In this document: in pieces, positions 33,240-45,479 of the stretch
Layout: every line of letters starts with the position of its first letter
How positions within the stretch are numbered: position 1 is the stretch's first letter
Source of the DNA: Dillenia suffruticosa
Lineage: Eukaryota > Streptophyta > Magnoliopsida > Dilleniales > Dilleniaceae
Direction: 5' to 3'
Length of the DNA: 64,000 bases
NCBI GenBank assembly: GCA_033439265.1
Contig: JAVTVX010000019.1
Location: forward strand, 8,687,501-8,751,500
The notes under the pieces: model-generated
Seen by the model: the letters and a program-made list of their open reading frames with translations, nothing else
Told to the model about the DNA's origin: nothing
The model's database searches: none
Made by a program: the position numbers and the translations under genes

Positions 33240-36077
33240 TGTAACACTGACACTGCGGTGTCCGTACTATTGTACTCCTGTTCCGAAATTAAATAAAAAT
33301 ATTTCTCAGTTATATATAGAGAGAAATTTTTATTTATTTTGATTTTTGATTTTTAGGGGCTTTAAATCAAAATTTTTGATATATATATATATATATATAA
33401 AGTATCCGTATTACCGATTTGAGGTATACCCTATTTTGTTAAAATTTGGAACCTTAAAAGAAAAAAAAAAGAAGGGAGGAAAACACATCGTTTTCCCCCC
33501 AAATTAGATTAGGGCTTTAAGCCCTAATCTCTCTCTCTCTCTCTCTCCACCTTTTCCCCTTCCCGCGACCCGACGCCCTCCCTCGCCCGAATCCGCCGCT
33601 CTCCTCTGCAGCGCACCACTACCACCATCCTCTTCTTCTTCTCTCCCTCTGTACTTTCTCTTTCCCTTTCGACCGAAAGCCTCTCTGTCACTCTCCCTTT
33701 CTCCGTCTCACTGTCGCTCTCTCCACCACCGCTCCTCCCTCCCGCGAGCACAACCTTCCCGCAAGCGCGCCGCAGTGCGATCTTCCCCGCGTGAGCGAGC
33801 TACAGCATGTGGCCTTCCACGAGTGCGCAACTGCATCAGCCCGCGAGCCCACCAGCTCGCAAGCACGCACCTCAGCCCGCAAGCCCACCACCCCACGAGC
33901 CCGCAACAGCCCCCGAGCCTGCGACAGCCCACGAGCCCGCTACAACCCATTAGCCTACGATCTATTCTCTCCTTTGAGAGCTCTCCTGCACGTGGGCCCC
34001 CTTGCTGCAACCCCAGCTGAAGTCCAAATCGCAGTCATCAACCGACCCCCTAGGTCGCGGCTTCTTCGCTGTAATTAACGGCTGTGTTGGTTATAGTTCT
34101 AGGGTTTGGTACTTAGAATTTGAGTTAGTTGCTAACATAGTTTCAAATGTAGAAATATTACTGATTTTAGACCAATTCGATGGGCGAACGAAAGTTAGGT
34201 CTGAGATTTGAGAAAGCCTAGGTGAGAGAAATGCAATCACTTCAACATTTGAATTGATTTTGTCGAATTTAGGTTGAATTTAGAATCGGAAGCTATATTC
34301 ATATATATTTTGAAATATGTTTAATTCGAGGAAAATTAGGAAAATGAGAAATATTAGAAATTTGATCATTTGTGAGCTAAATGATTCGAAATTGATGAAA
34401 CGGGAATTTAGAAAGGAAATTGTGTAAATTTAGGATTGTATTAAATTGGAAAGAAAAATTGAAAATCCCTTATTAGGCTTTTGTTTGATATTAAATTGTG
34501 ATGATTTGATTAGGGAAATCTTTTTGGAGACTCGAGAAGTCAGATTGGATTTATTTTGAAAATATGGAGTGATCACCCTCTCTAAAAATGTGAGTGAGAC
34601 TCAAATCTCTTGTATCAAATAGTATAACTTGTTTCTGTCGTATTTTCCATAAAACATATTTTCGATATGCATGGACTCGACGTATGATATTAAATTTCAA
34701 AACTTGTTTTGTGATATTTAGAGTGTCGTAAATTTATATTTTCGATGACTATGAATCCATAGTTTGAAATGCAATGATATTGTGTCATTATTTGAGAACC
34801 AGATATGTTTTCTATTCTACCGTCGTATTGACATGGATTTGAAATGATTTGATGATTGTATTGACACACGAATTTAAAATGTTTTGATGTTTTGTATGGG
34901 CCGGGTGCCTACTTGTGATGAGATGATATTCTTTGATAAATTCCGTAGCTACGAAGGGCGTTTATAGAGACACTGAGTTGCCCGAATACGCTTTTGCAGG
35001 AGATATCCGCAAACGTCATATGTTTAATGGCTATAGGCGAGGCCGGTTGAACCCATGTAAGGGGGAGGACGCGTGTGACGCCATCGTCTAGCACCAGGCA
35101 TGGTCCTATACATGATGATGAGTTAGCCCCAGCGAACTCATGGCCAACGTCGGGGTAGAGAACGACTTTTGAACTTTATACATACTAAAACCCCCGATGC
35201 ACTTGTTCTTCGTCATTGTTGACCTCTGCCAGGATCATTTTTGGTTTGCTCTAATAATACTTGATTTTGAATGGATGCATATATACTTGATATCGTATGA
35301 TTGGTTAAATGATTTCAAATTGCTAAACATATCATGTTTTGCTGCGAAATGTAAATTGTAGTTACGAATAATGTTGTTTGACACTCCAATGGTTCACTCA
35401 TACTATTTATGCTTGATATTAATCCCCTCACTCACTGGGTATCTTCCCTGATACTCACCCCTCTCCTTACCTTCCTCAGACAGGATTACTGTGATAGAGC
35501 GACGTTATAGGCTCTAGAGATTTTCGTAGCATATTGGTGAATTCGGTATTCACGACGGTGAGATTTAATTCAAATAAAAATTTTAAGTGCTTATTTTTTT
35601 TCAACCCTGCGAGATCATGATATTGAGGTCTGTAGTTGGCCGTGTACATTTATATGGGATGACTGTATAAATTATGGACATTGTTTGGGAAACTCCCACA
35701 TTTTACTTGCATTGAGGCACCTAAAAGCATTTAAAAATTTTTACTTGGCAAATTGTTGTACATTGTATAAACTTTAGGTCCGTTCGGTGTGGCGACTGCT
35801 CATACTCTAGTTAGCATGACAGTAAAGGTCTGTGGCTAGAACTACTAGTCATTAAAAAGTCTTGCGTTGTCCTGATTGTCTGCTGTGGTTTGGTTCATTT
35901 TCTTGAGGTCGGGATGACCATTTTATTTGATTGACAGAATGGTTGTGAATTATACAGGTCAAATTATATTTAGAAGATCTCCGAAATATGGGGAGATTCT
36001 GCCCGATTTTCTATAAAAATACAGCCGGCATCCAAGGTAACTGCTGGCTGCTCATGACCCCGGTTCGAGGCGTGACA
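33240..36077 (+). mobile_element. Solo LTR of a chromovirus-type Ty3 element (2,838 bp)
   Basis: It begins TGTAACACTG and ends GAGGCGTGACA. Flanking pentamers are CTACC (33235-33239) and CTGCC (36078-36082), a duplication with one later change. The segment ctcactgggtat then tactcaccc (35431-35460) is also present, on the other strand, in the Tekay/Del-like LTRs at 51917 and 60016, so a related family is likely. Overlapping GC-rich open frames at 33524-34211 lie inside the LTR and are not genes. Confidence 0.75.
33378..33399. repeat. (AT)n microsatellite
   Basis: AT run inside the solo LTR. Confidence 0.85.
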
Positions 36078-36214
36078 CTGCCAACTGGATCCCGCGCATG
36101 AGCCTTATTGCTCCAACTCACGAGCCCGCCCGGCCCACCCTGGGCCCCACCCAAGTCCGTGCCCACCCGCCTGCTCCCTTGCGAAAAATCCTTGAAAAAA
36201 CCCTCAAAATGCCT

Positions 36215-36282
36215 ACAGTTCGATTCGAACACCTGCGCATGCGTGAAATGTGAGAGCACCCAACCACAAGACCACATCTTAA
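36215..36282 (-). other. tRNA-like module in CACTA 2
   Basis: On the minus strand, tgtggtcttgtggttggg (A-box-like) is followed by caggtgttcgaatcg (B-box-like, 36220-36233). Layout and orientation match the left module of CACTA 1. Confidence 0.35.
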
Positions 36283-36789
36283 CTTTAATCATATTTCTTT
36301 TTTATTTTTACTTAATGTCTAATTCTAACATATTAATTAAAGAAATAAAAATTTGTATCAAATAATAAAATGCTAATTAAAATAAACTAATAAATTAATT
36401 AAAAAATAAAAAAATATTATTCTTTAAAAAGATTTAAAAAATAAAAAAATATTATTCTGTAAAAAATAAAAATAAATAATAAAATAAATAAAATGCTAAT
36501 TTAAAATATTAAAAAATAATAAATATGATTATTTAATATAAATTCATAAAATAACAAAATAACAAAATAAAATAAAATATTAAATGTTAAATTTAAAAAA
36601 ATTAAATTTAGCGATGGATTTCTAATTTGTCGCTAAATCTGTCGCTAAATAATTAAATATTTTTAAAAAATAATTTTAGTCTTTAAAAAATAAAAATATA
36701 AAATAATAAAATTAAATGCTTATTTAAGATATTATAAAATATTAAATATGATTAGTTAATATAAATTAATAAAATAAAATAAATGGATT

Positions 36790-37022
36790 ACCGTTTATCA
36801 GTAGTTATCTATCTCACGCCGCCATCCTCCGAAAAATACTACTTGATCTACTTGCCAAACGAGATAGATCGTCAGAAGTGAATGTATTATATATTGTGTC
36901 CCTTGCTGATGACAATAACGAATGAATATGAACAACTGAACTTTCACAAACAATCGAACTATATAAGAGAAGCGAATGAATGTAGAAGACCAAAACACGA
37001 ATGGTGAAATCGACAGCCACGA
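36790..37022 (-). other. Base-composition island in CACTA 2, possible captured sequence
   Basis: A block of balanced composition interrupts otherwise A/T-only DNA. On the minus strand it holds a 68-codon frame (37020-36814) ending LSRLASRSSSIFRRMAA. I do not recognise the protein. A captured host exon is possible but unproven. Confidence 0.3.
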
Positions 37023-37936
37023 CTAATTGAAAATTATTTGTTATAGATTGGTTGAATTATTTATTATTAAAATTATCAAATTGGTGAGAATTGTAATATT
37101 TAATATATATTTAATTCGATTTCGTTATTAGAATATATTAAAAAGAGAGATACGGTTAAAAATATTTCATAATAGAGTATAGAAGAAATTTTGTTCGGAA
37201 ATTATTCATGAATTTTGAAATTCCGATAATAAATTAGCGATGAATTTAGTCACGAATATTTTATTTGTGGCTAATTAGCGACGAATTTTACCACGAATAT
37301 TTTTTTTTGGCTAATTAGTGACGAAATTAGTCACGAATTTTGGAATTTATTGCTAAATTTTGTGACAAATATTTTTACTATGATTAATTAGCGACGGAAA
37401 ATTTTTGTAACTAATTAGTGATGAAATTTGTGATGAAATATTTTTGTTGCTAAATTTAGCGACGGATAAGAGTACCCATAGCAAAATTTAGCCACGAAAA
37501 TATTATTCGTCACTAATTAGCGACGAATTTTACAACAAAAAATTTTTCGTCTCCAATTAGAGACAAATTTAGTTACGAATAATCTATCCATTGGAAATTT
37601 AGCCACGAATAATTTTTCATTGCTAATTTCGTTGCAAATTAGCGACAAAAAAAATTTTCGTCACTAAATCCGTTGCAAAATAGCAACAAAATTTTTCTGT
37701 CGTTAAAACCGTATTTTTTTTGTAGTGAGTTAGTATCAATAAAAATACTTTGAAACTCTCATCTTATATTCAATTAAAACTTTTAATTTTTGGAATATCG
37801 TAGTTGAATTATTTTCTTGTTGGTATTTTAAAGTTTCAAATATACTTTTATAATTCGTATTTGTTAATTGAATAAATATTTTATAAATTTTTTGCACCAC
37901 CTGCCTCTAGGTCCTAGGTCCGCCACCGGTTATATA

Positions 37937-38903
37937 TATTTATATTTTGGAATAATAATAAAAAACTAACTGTTGAACCACTTGTTGCATTCTTAATCCA
38001 ATTATATGTTACAAACTATTATATAAAGTTGAATGGGTTTACTAAATTTTTAGATAACAAAGTTATATATATAGTGGTTATAGTTTTCAAATCTAGAGAG
38101 AAAATTAAATGAAAATTTGAAGCGTTCGCTTAGTAAAGTGGAATCCAAAAGTACAAGTATATAAAGCGTTGCTGAATCATTACACATAGAAAACGTATTC
38201 ATTAAATTAAAATCCTACCCTTTGTGGAATCCAAAGTGGAATAAACATCCTACCCTCTGTTTATTTGAAATGGAGTTTTAATTAAAATCCGCTTAAACTC
38301 CATTTTTGACATCTTTGACATATTACCCTTTCCCTTGGCTAAGCCGTCCTAGACTCCGCTCGGCCATGCTGAGCTCTAGCCATGAGGATTTTAACTATGA
38401 CGAGGTGATAAAAACCTTCTTGATGTGGGCCGAAGTGGAATAGGAAGGACATAAATGTAAAACTCAAAAATAAAATGATAACAATAATCAATTCAGCAAA
38501 TATCATAGGCAAATTGAGAGATACCCAATTTACCCCCTCTAAAATAAAATAAAATAAAATTAATCTTTGTTTTATTCGTTTTTATCTTTACCCCACACCT
38601 TTAAATTAAGAATCAAAAGATTCAAAATTTACAATGATTTTGAAATGTTCAAAGGGGGGCCCTTGTTTGGTGCTGCCTCACATGGTGCAGTAAAAGAAAT
38701 CTAACCATAGATTTCATGCTTCCCTGTCAGATATAGAAATATGACTTTGTGACACACATCATGTGGAAAGCTTCACTTGAACGCCTCTCTCTCTCTTTCT
38801 CATGACATTATATCAACAAATTTCTCTCGGACAGCTTTTGCCTCACACTTGGTTCTTTTTCTTTTAAGACAACAATTAAGGGATCGAAATCCAAGAAGGG
38901 GGT
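37937..38903. other. Flank of the hAT shell and upstream region of the TBL pseudogene
   Basis: No transposon ends or coding homology seen. A short GC-richer patch (38335-38400) and a (CT)n run near 38788-38799 are the only marks. The last 250 bases could hold the former promoter of the TBL pseudogene. Confidence 0.35.
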
Positions 38904-39481
38904 ATGGGTTATTTGTTAGAAGCCATATCTCTGTTCCTTAATCTGCTCTTTTCGCTAACATTTGAAGCAAAAATAGCTGAGCAATTCCATAATTATACTA
39001 GTGAGAGCAATTGCAGAAGAGAGCTTGCAAATGGGTGTAATTGGTTTCAAGGGAAGTGGGTATATGACTCTTCTTATCCTCCCTATACCTCTTCAAGTTG
39101 TCCTTTTATGCAGCCTTAATTTGATTGCTCAAAGAACCACAGACCTGGCACTCAATATCTCAAGTATAGGTTGCAACCATCTTCTTGTGATTTGCCTAGG
39201 TAATTTTAACTCTTTCTCCCCTCACTCTCTATTTGTGTGATTTTAAGTTGTGGGTACTTGAAATTTGGTATGAAATTGTTGTTTCATTGTTGAATTTTGT
39301 TTGTTTAAGGTTTAATGGATTAGTTTTCTTGGAGAAATGGAGAGGGAATAAGTTCATGTTTGTTGGAGACACTTTGAGCTTCAATCAGTGGCCGTCACTG
39401 AGTCGTATGATCCGTGCTGCTGTTCCAAATTCCAAGTACTCACTCATTCGGCAAGGTCCTCTTGCTTCGGTCACATTTGAG
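38904..39481 (+). pseudogene. PMR5/TBL (trichome-birefringence-like) acetyltransferase pseudogene, truncated
   Basis: TBL proteins are Golgi membrane enzymes that O-acetylate cell-wall polysaccharides. Exon 1 (38904-39199) begins with a hydrophobic N-terminus ([20 protein letters not shown]) and the PMR5N domain ([15 protein letters not shown]). Exon 2 (39310-39481) carries FVGDTLSFNQWPSL. The GT (39200) and AG (39309) sites join the exons in frame. A TAA at 39117-39119 interrupts exon 1 before FDCSKNHRPG. The catalytic GDS motif reads GDT. After exon 2 a GT donor leads into a CT run and no third exon with the DxxH motif is found. The protein would be about one third of the usual length. Family assignment is firm. 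Confidence 0.85.
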
Positions 39482-39482
39482 G

Positions 39483-39508
<26 letters not shown>
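39482..39508 (+). repeat. (CT)n microsatellite
   Basis: Pyrimidine dinucleotide run at the start of the intron after TBL exon 2. Confidence 0.9.
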
Positions 39509-39515
<7 letters not shown>

Positions 39516-40136
39516 ATGTTAATTAATTGTTGTATTTTGTAATATTATAGTTGTCTTAAATTATAAATTAATTAATTAATTTTTTTTGTACAAAAATTTG
39601 AATATGAGATCACCAAATTGGGAGAAAAGAGTTTGTACCACTAGGCTGTATCCATCTTAAATTAATTTATAACGATAATAAATAAAAACATTATTGTTGT
39701 ATTTCATAACCTAATTAATTTTTGTGGTCGTACATATTTGGTATCTTAAACAGAAAAAAAAAATCCGAAATATGGAAAAATTATGACCGAAAAGAAAAAA
39801 GAAAGTGAATTTTGTATACACCTACATATATAATTGCTTCTTTAATCTCTCTTTAATTTGCTTTTAGTAATTCTATGATTTAATTTTAATTTGCTTTTAG
39901 GTTCAAATGGATAACCTGCGTATCAACTAGATGGAACTCTTTGGTTGCTAGAATCCACAGAAAGCAGGAAATGTTAAGAAATTAACACTGAATATAGAGC
40001 TGTGCATAAACTCCTTTTAGTTACACTAGATTAAAATTTGGCTTAAAAAAATATTCATTGTCCAATTATGGTTTGACTAGAATTTTGGGTTTATGATTTA
40101 CCCACCTTCTCATCGTTTGCGGTAGACTTAGATGAG

Positions 40137-40172
<36 letters not shown>

Positions 40173-41339
40173 GGAATAGTGAATCGAGAATTTTCGCAAG
40201 AAAAATGGTTTTCAGACCAAACCTTATGACATTTGGGTCTAAGATTGGGCTTTCAGATAGAAAATTATATTTAGGAGCAGTGATGACAGAAATTTATATT
40301 AGAGAGACCAAGTACTAAATGCAAGGGGGCGAGGAGTGCAGGAAGTGATAAGATTATAATACCTGTATGAGCAAATGAATGTTACATTTTAAGGAAAAAT
40401 ATTCCACTTGCACCATGAGCAAATTGAAGCTAATAATAGGAAAACAAAAAAAAAAAAGAAAGTTGATGAATGTAAAGAAAATATGATGACAAAAATTGAA
40501 ATACTAACATAGTATATATATAATAATACTTGTACATTGCAAATTTGTTTTACTTCCATAAGAAAATTGCCTACGCGCTCATCATTACTATCGGCAAAGT
40601 GCACACCAATCACAAGAAGGTTTCGTTAATCCTAATGAAAGTAAGAACTATATATGTTTTTTTGAACTATGTATGTTTTTTTTCGATCTATCAATATGCA
40701 TTTTTTGATGAAATGATGTTGTTGCTCGTATTATGAAATACATGAAAATGATAGAAAATATGTTGTAATGTTTGTCTTGCTTCCTTGGGCTCTGTTGTAA
40801 TGTTTCTTACAGCCCAAGGAAGAATACAACACAAATGAAATTTCAGCTCAGAACATGTTTTTAGTTTATCAATTTTCTCTCTGGTTCAATCAACATGTTC
40901 TTCTTGTTGAAGTGTTGTTCTTATAGTTCTGATGATGATATAACCATTAGAGGTCATTTAATGCTCATTCGTAGCCGTAAAGTGGTTGGGAGTTCAATTA
41001 TGGCTCGAACAACTTTTCTAAATAACTAACTGTTATTCACAGTGAGTCAACTACCTCTTCTTCGTGAACCGACTGATGTTTGAATTTCTTTAGCTTTTGG
41101 TTAGGGTAAGTCGATTGTCTCTCGATTCTATTCAGAATTTTGAGCTTGAACTCAAGGTTACGTGGACATAACTATTTTCTTGTGTCGACATAACTCCTTC
41201 CTTACTTAAGTTTTGCTTGTCAATACTCAATACAAGTCGACTTGCGTTCTTCATGAGTCGATTGCCTTTCAGTACTGCTTAAGCTTCTCAACTTTAGAGA
41301 CTTGGTTATGTCAACATAAGAAAATATTAATAAGTAAAA
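39509..41339. other. Intergenic DNA, no recognised gene
   Basis: Includes an AT microsatellite (40141-40168). Short open frames at 40389-40613 (minus) and 40530-40736 (plus) overlap each other and match no family I know. From 40940 to 41310 the repeated words gtcgatt and gtcgac recall retrotransposon LTR sequence, but no ends were found. Confidence 0.4.
40141..40168. repeat. (AT)n microsatellite
   Basis: Uninterrupted AT run. Confidence 0.9.
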
Positions 41340-41751
41340 GATATATTAATGGGATTTTATAAGAATATAGATCTATATTAATAAGAATATAACTTTTATA
41401 AAATTAATAAATCATCTTTTATAAAATGTTTAGTACATAAGTGTTTATAAATATTTGCTGTGTTTTATATTTTGTGCTAGATGAAACACAAATAAGGTAT
41501 TTTGATATTTTGTACAAGACGATTTACAAAACAGAAATTAAATATTTTATAAACTTATTAATTTATAAAATCTCCATTCCGAGTATTTATAAAATATTCG
41601 CTATATTCTTATTATAAGCACAAATAAATATATCGAAACAATGCATTTATATTAATACTATCGGAATAGTATTACCTTTGCACCATATATAGACTATATT
41701 CTATATTAATGGAGAGCATAAATATTTTCTTACATCAATGTAAACATAGGG
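41340..41751 (+). other. Probable intergenic/promoter region of the pararetrovirus
   Basis: A/T-rich DNA directly before the priming site, where caulimovirids place their promoter. The candidate TATA box is catatatag at 41683-41691. The assignment rests on position only. Confidence 0.3.
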
Positions 41752-41763
41752 GGTATCAGAGCC
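41752..41763 (+). promoter_or_regulatory. Met-tRNA primer site of the pararetrovirus
   Basis: ggtatcagagcc matches the caulimovirid minus-strand priming site (TGGTATCAGAGC) except for its first base. Confidence 0.7.
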
Positions 41764-41944
41764 AGGGGGATAGTATTAATATAGAATATAAAATAATTGT
41801 TTGAAGTTCTAAACACAAGATCTAAAAATATACCGAGTCCTTTAGACATAGGTGGTCTCGGTAGTAAATCCCAGAGAGGGTAGTGAGATCGTTGGTTTAG
41901 CCGGTGTTCCATAGGTATATATTTAGGTTTTACGTCTAGAATTA

Positions 41945-43075
41945 AAACAATAAACCATATGTTATGTAGAACTACTAGGTCTTCAAGTTCTAAATCAAGT
42001 TCTTCCAGAAGTAAAAATATAATAAATAGTTAAAAAATAACAATTGAAAATTTTATAAGAGGGATAGATGGAAAATATCCTAAATAAATATAGACCAAAT
42101 ATACAAAACACCTGAGATAAATTTCTTTAAAACAAATTACACTATTAAAACCGAAAAAAAGAGATATTCAACTCCTAAAATCTTTTGAAGCTATACAATT
42201 ATTTTTAAAAAATCCTTAGAAAAACATATAACTATATGTTATAAATATGTTTATATGGGGGTAGTCCAAACTGATTTAAGGCCATTAACCAGAAAATGAT
42301 TAAACACCTTAATCCTAATAACTCTTAAAAATGCTAGACATAAAAAGTTCTTAGATTCCTTATTAGGAACCATCGAATCCGGTCTATGCAAAAGACCAGT
42401 TTCCTTTGATTGTTTCCCGAACCTAATAATATCTTTAAATGATAAAAATATATTAAAATTTTTTATTTTACAAGTTAAAACATATAATTATGACATGATA
42501 GATAGACCAATTCTGGTCGCTCTAATATATAAAATACATTATAAAATCATGACAATGGCCTTTAGCTCAAAACTTAAAATTTATCATAAGAAGGGAGAAA
42601 CCCTATTACTCCCAACCGATATTACTAGATCTAATTTGGTAATCTCAAAACCTATTAGATGGGAATAAATCACTTTTCCATAAGATTGACTGCCGGAAGG
42701 GGCGGTCCAACCACAAACAGATAATGATATTCCATAACCAAGTACAAGAATAAAACAAATAACACAATATATTAACGGGAGTGTAAAAATAAGTTTTAAT
42801 AGGCCATCTTATACTTCTAGGCTTTCAGATACGTCAAACTCCAATTACATAGACCTGAGAAGAATATCAAAATTACCTTCTATCATAAATCTTCTTGATA
42901 AAAGCCCAATAAAACCACCAAAATATTTCATATAAGATATACCTTCAATATCACTTAAAAACATAAGTTTTGATAAAAAAAAATTCCATAAGCAGTGTAT
43001 ACGAGTTTCCAAACGAGAGATCAAAATCAAGATTCTCAACTTAGGACCAAAACCTTTCTGACCCTAGTCCACAGC
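41945..43075 (+). pseudogene. Pararetrovirus movement protein remnant, copy 1
   Basis: Movement proteins carry virus between cells through plasmodesmata. The region aligns by eye with copy 2 (47740-48935) and holds the same blocks, for example FDCFPNLIISL and IKTYNYDMID-like residues near 42400-42510. Multiple stops and frame changes break it. Confidence 0.7.
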
Positions 43076-43985
43076 ATTGGCTATGTTAAAAAAAGTAGGC
43101 ATTGAAAAAGAACTATATGTAATAGAGAAAGAATAAGAATTAAATATTTACAAAAAATATGAGGAATTTGAAATAAACAAATGATATTTGAATAAACATT
43201 TTTATTCAGAAGAAAACAAAGAAAAAAGAGAATGATATTTTTAAACCTTTGAAACAAAAAAGATAAAATCCAAGAAAAACATTTTAAATTTATTAGAAAA
43301 AATAAGATAAATATTTTACTTTTTACATGGTTAGAAATATATACTAAAAAATATAGAATCAATTATCCGTTTAAAACAGCTATCCCAATAACCATAAGAA
43401 GAAAAATGACATTATGGGAAATGTTAGACGGTCAAAACATAGAGTCAGAACATCCGCCCTTAGGATGGTCAAAATTCCTATAGGATCAAAAGCAATAGAA
43501 GCTTGTCAGTATAAAAAATCTCAGGATAATGATTTAGCAAATTTAAAAAATATAATTATCTAGAATAATTATACAAACACACATCTAAACTCAATAGTAA
43601 AACAATTTTCTAAAATAAAAAAAAATCATAAAAAATTGAAAAACTCTCTGAAATAGATAAAACAAAAAAATAAAAACTTAAAAATCCTATTTTTAAACCT
43701 TATCAAATTTCTAATCAAGCACACCAAGAAATTAAATCAAATAAATAAGAATTTTTGGAAGTCATAAAACTCAACTTACTAGAATCGAATCGATCTCAGG
43801 GCACATTGATCCAATTGTCCTTCAAACACCCCAATCGGTAAATCAAGGTGTAACAGTTCTAAATAAAACAATAGAATTCAATTTGGATGAAGAAAATATA
43901 GAAGAAAGTATTCAGGAACATGAACCTAAGATAACTAAAATCTAATGAAAAACGCCTAAAACAGAGTATATCATACCTAGGTTAC
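43076..43985 (+). pseudogene. Region between movement and coat proteins, copy 1
   Basis: A-rich, stop-ridden sequence with lysine- and asparagine-rich short frames. WEMLDGQNIESEHPPLGWSK is readable near 43418-43478. Copy 2 lacks the equivalent of most of this stretch. It may be a virion-associated or linker region; I cannot assign it with confidence. Confidence 0.45.
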
Positions 43986-45235
43986 CTGAGCTTGAGATAG
44001 GTATTCAATCCGAAATATTAATACAACCAAAATATAATGCTAATTTTGTCTATGTATGGAATATAGATGGAAAGAGTAAATGTCAAATATATAATTTTTT
44101 TACAACAAATGACTATAACTTCAAATGTATAAAAAACCCAATAAGGAACAACCGATAGAACAGTAGCAGAACTTCTCATAGCAGGATTTTCTAAACAATT
44201 AAAACGATAGTGGGATTTTCATCTTACTAGAAATCAACAGTTAGGAATCTTAAATGCCATTCTAACTGGTAAAAATGGTGAGCCCATTTTCAATCACACG
44301 GGAGAACCAATTCAAGATGTAGTCTCCATGTTGATATTTACCATAACCTTTCATTTTATTGGAGATTCATTTTATTTAAATGATAAAAATACTGATTTAT
44401 TATCAAACCTAAAATGTAAAAAATATAGAGATTTTTAATGCTCAGAGAAGATTCAAACCAGCCCTTCTAGAAAGAAATTTTTCTAACTGGTCTTCTAACT
44501 CTATTAGGAGAAATGGTAAGAAATACTATTCGAGAAACCTTCAGAAATCATATAATCCTATATGATCAGCTGACTTATGGTGAGTTGATTAGTTTCACAC
44601 AAAATGAAGGATTAAAAATATATCAAGATTTAAAACTTCAAAAATATTTAAAATAGAAAATGAAGAAAACCAAGAAAGAATTAGGATTATTTTGCGAACA
44701 GTTTGATCTTAATAAACATAAAACGTGTAATGGAGAATACAGTAAAAGGCATTCAAAGAAATTTTCTAAAAAAGAATATTCTAAAAAATATAAAATCTTT
44801 AACTACAAAAAACAAAAAGAAGATTATTATAAAAAGTCTTTTAAGAAGTGGAATCCTAAAAAACAAGAGAACACTCCAACATCTAAAACTCTAAAAGATA
44901 TTACCTGTTTTAAATGTGGAATAAAGGGATACACTTCAAAATATTGAAAGGTATCTAAGAAAATTAGAGAACTTCACTTAGATGAAGAAAATCTAAATAA
45001 AACCTTGAACTTATTAATCAAAAACTCTGACACTGAATTAAGCAGTTCAGAGAATTCTATCAGTAAACCCTAAATTGATAAATTAGATACTAGCTCATCT
45101 AAAATAGAATCAAAATTAGATATAATCAGGATAAATATGTTAACTAAAGAACAAAGTCTAATTTTGGGCATTATACAACATATAAAAGATCCCAAAATTC
45201 AGAAAAAATATTTGGATCAATTAAAATAATCCCTA
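43986..45235 (+). pseudogene. Pararetrovirus coat-protein region, copy 1
   Basis: Broken homology to caulimovirid coat protein: VWNIDGKS near 44055, then EPIQDVVS-like, then a 95-codon frame (44660-44947) of Lys-rich sequence ending in ITCFKCGIKGYTSKY. The last Cys of the CCHC zinc knuckle is replaced by a stop (aaatattga). The knuckle normally binds the viral RNA. Confidence 0.75.
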
Positions 45236-45479
45236 GAAGGACTAAGGATAAAACCCTCAGAATTACCCTCTACCAGTACTAGAATGTATGACCTTACCTC
45301 CATACTTATTAAAAGAAAATTCAATAAAAAAATCTACTGGGACTATCCAAGAACTTCAAGAAGAAATAAAAATAATTAAAAAGGAATTAAAAGATCTAAA
45401 ACAAAGGCAGTTGGAGGACTCTAAAACAATTTCATTCCTATTTAGCCAAGTAAGGAGTAAATCCACAAACACTTTGTAT

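Larger units (their letters stand above)
32755..37727. mobile_element. Non-autonomous CACTA element 2, with a solo LTR inside
   Basis: The left end is cactacaaaaaaacacag and the right end is ttttttttgtagtg. The 3-bp duplication AGT is at 32752-32754 and 37728-37730. Subterminal arrays of gcgacgaattt-type words lie at 32775-33170 and 37200-37715. Without the 2.8-kb solo LTR it would be about 2.1 kb, close to element 1. It shares the GC-rich block and one tRNA-like module with element 1 and is the same family. Confidence 0.92.
23742..37928. mobile_element. Probable non-autonomous hAT element containing later insertions
   Basis: The left end cagtggcagaccca (23742-23755) and the reverse complement of the right end (cggtggcggacctagg, up to 37928) form an imperfect terminal repeat like that of Tip100-type hAT transposons. 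Flanking 8-mers attatata (23734-23741) and gttatata (37929-37936) match at seven of eight bases, the usual hAT duplication length. No transposase is present. The interior is mostly copia and CACTA insertions plus A/T-rich remnant at 29552-30191, 32613-32751 and 37731-37900. Confidence 0.4.

Noticed and set aside
33524-34211. Five or more overlapping GC-rich open frames on both strands
   Set aside because: They lie inside a solo LTR with a (CT)n run and show no family motifs. Their openness follows from base composition.
40389-40736. Two overlapping short ORFs near the TBL pseudogene
   Set aside because: They are antisense to each other, A/T-biased and match no family I recognise.
40940-41310. 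Possible LTR fragment with gtcgatt/gtcgac words
   Set aside because: No ends, target duplication, PBS or polypurine tract could be located.
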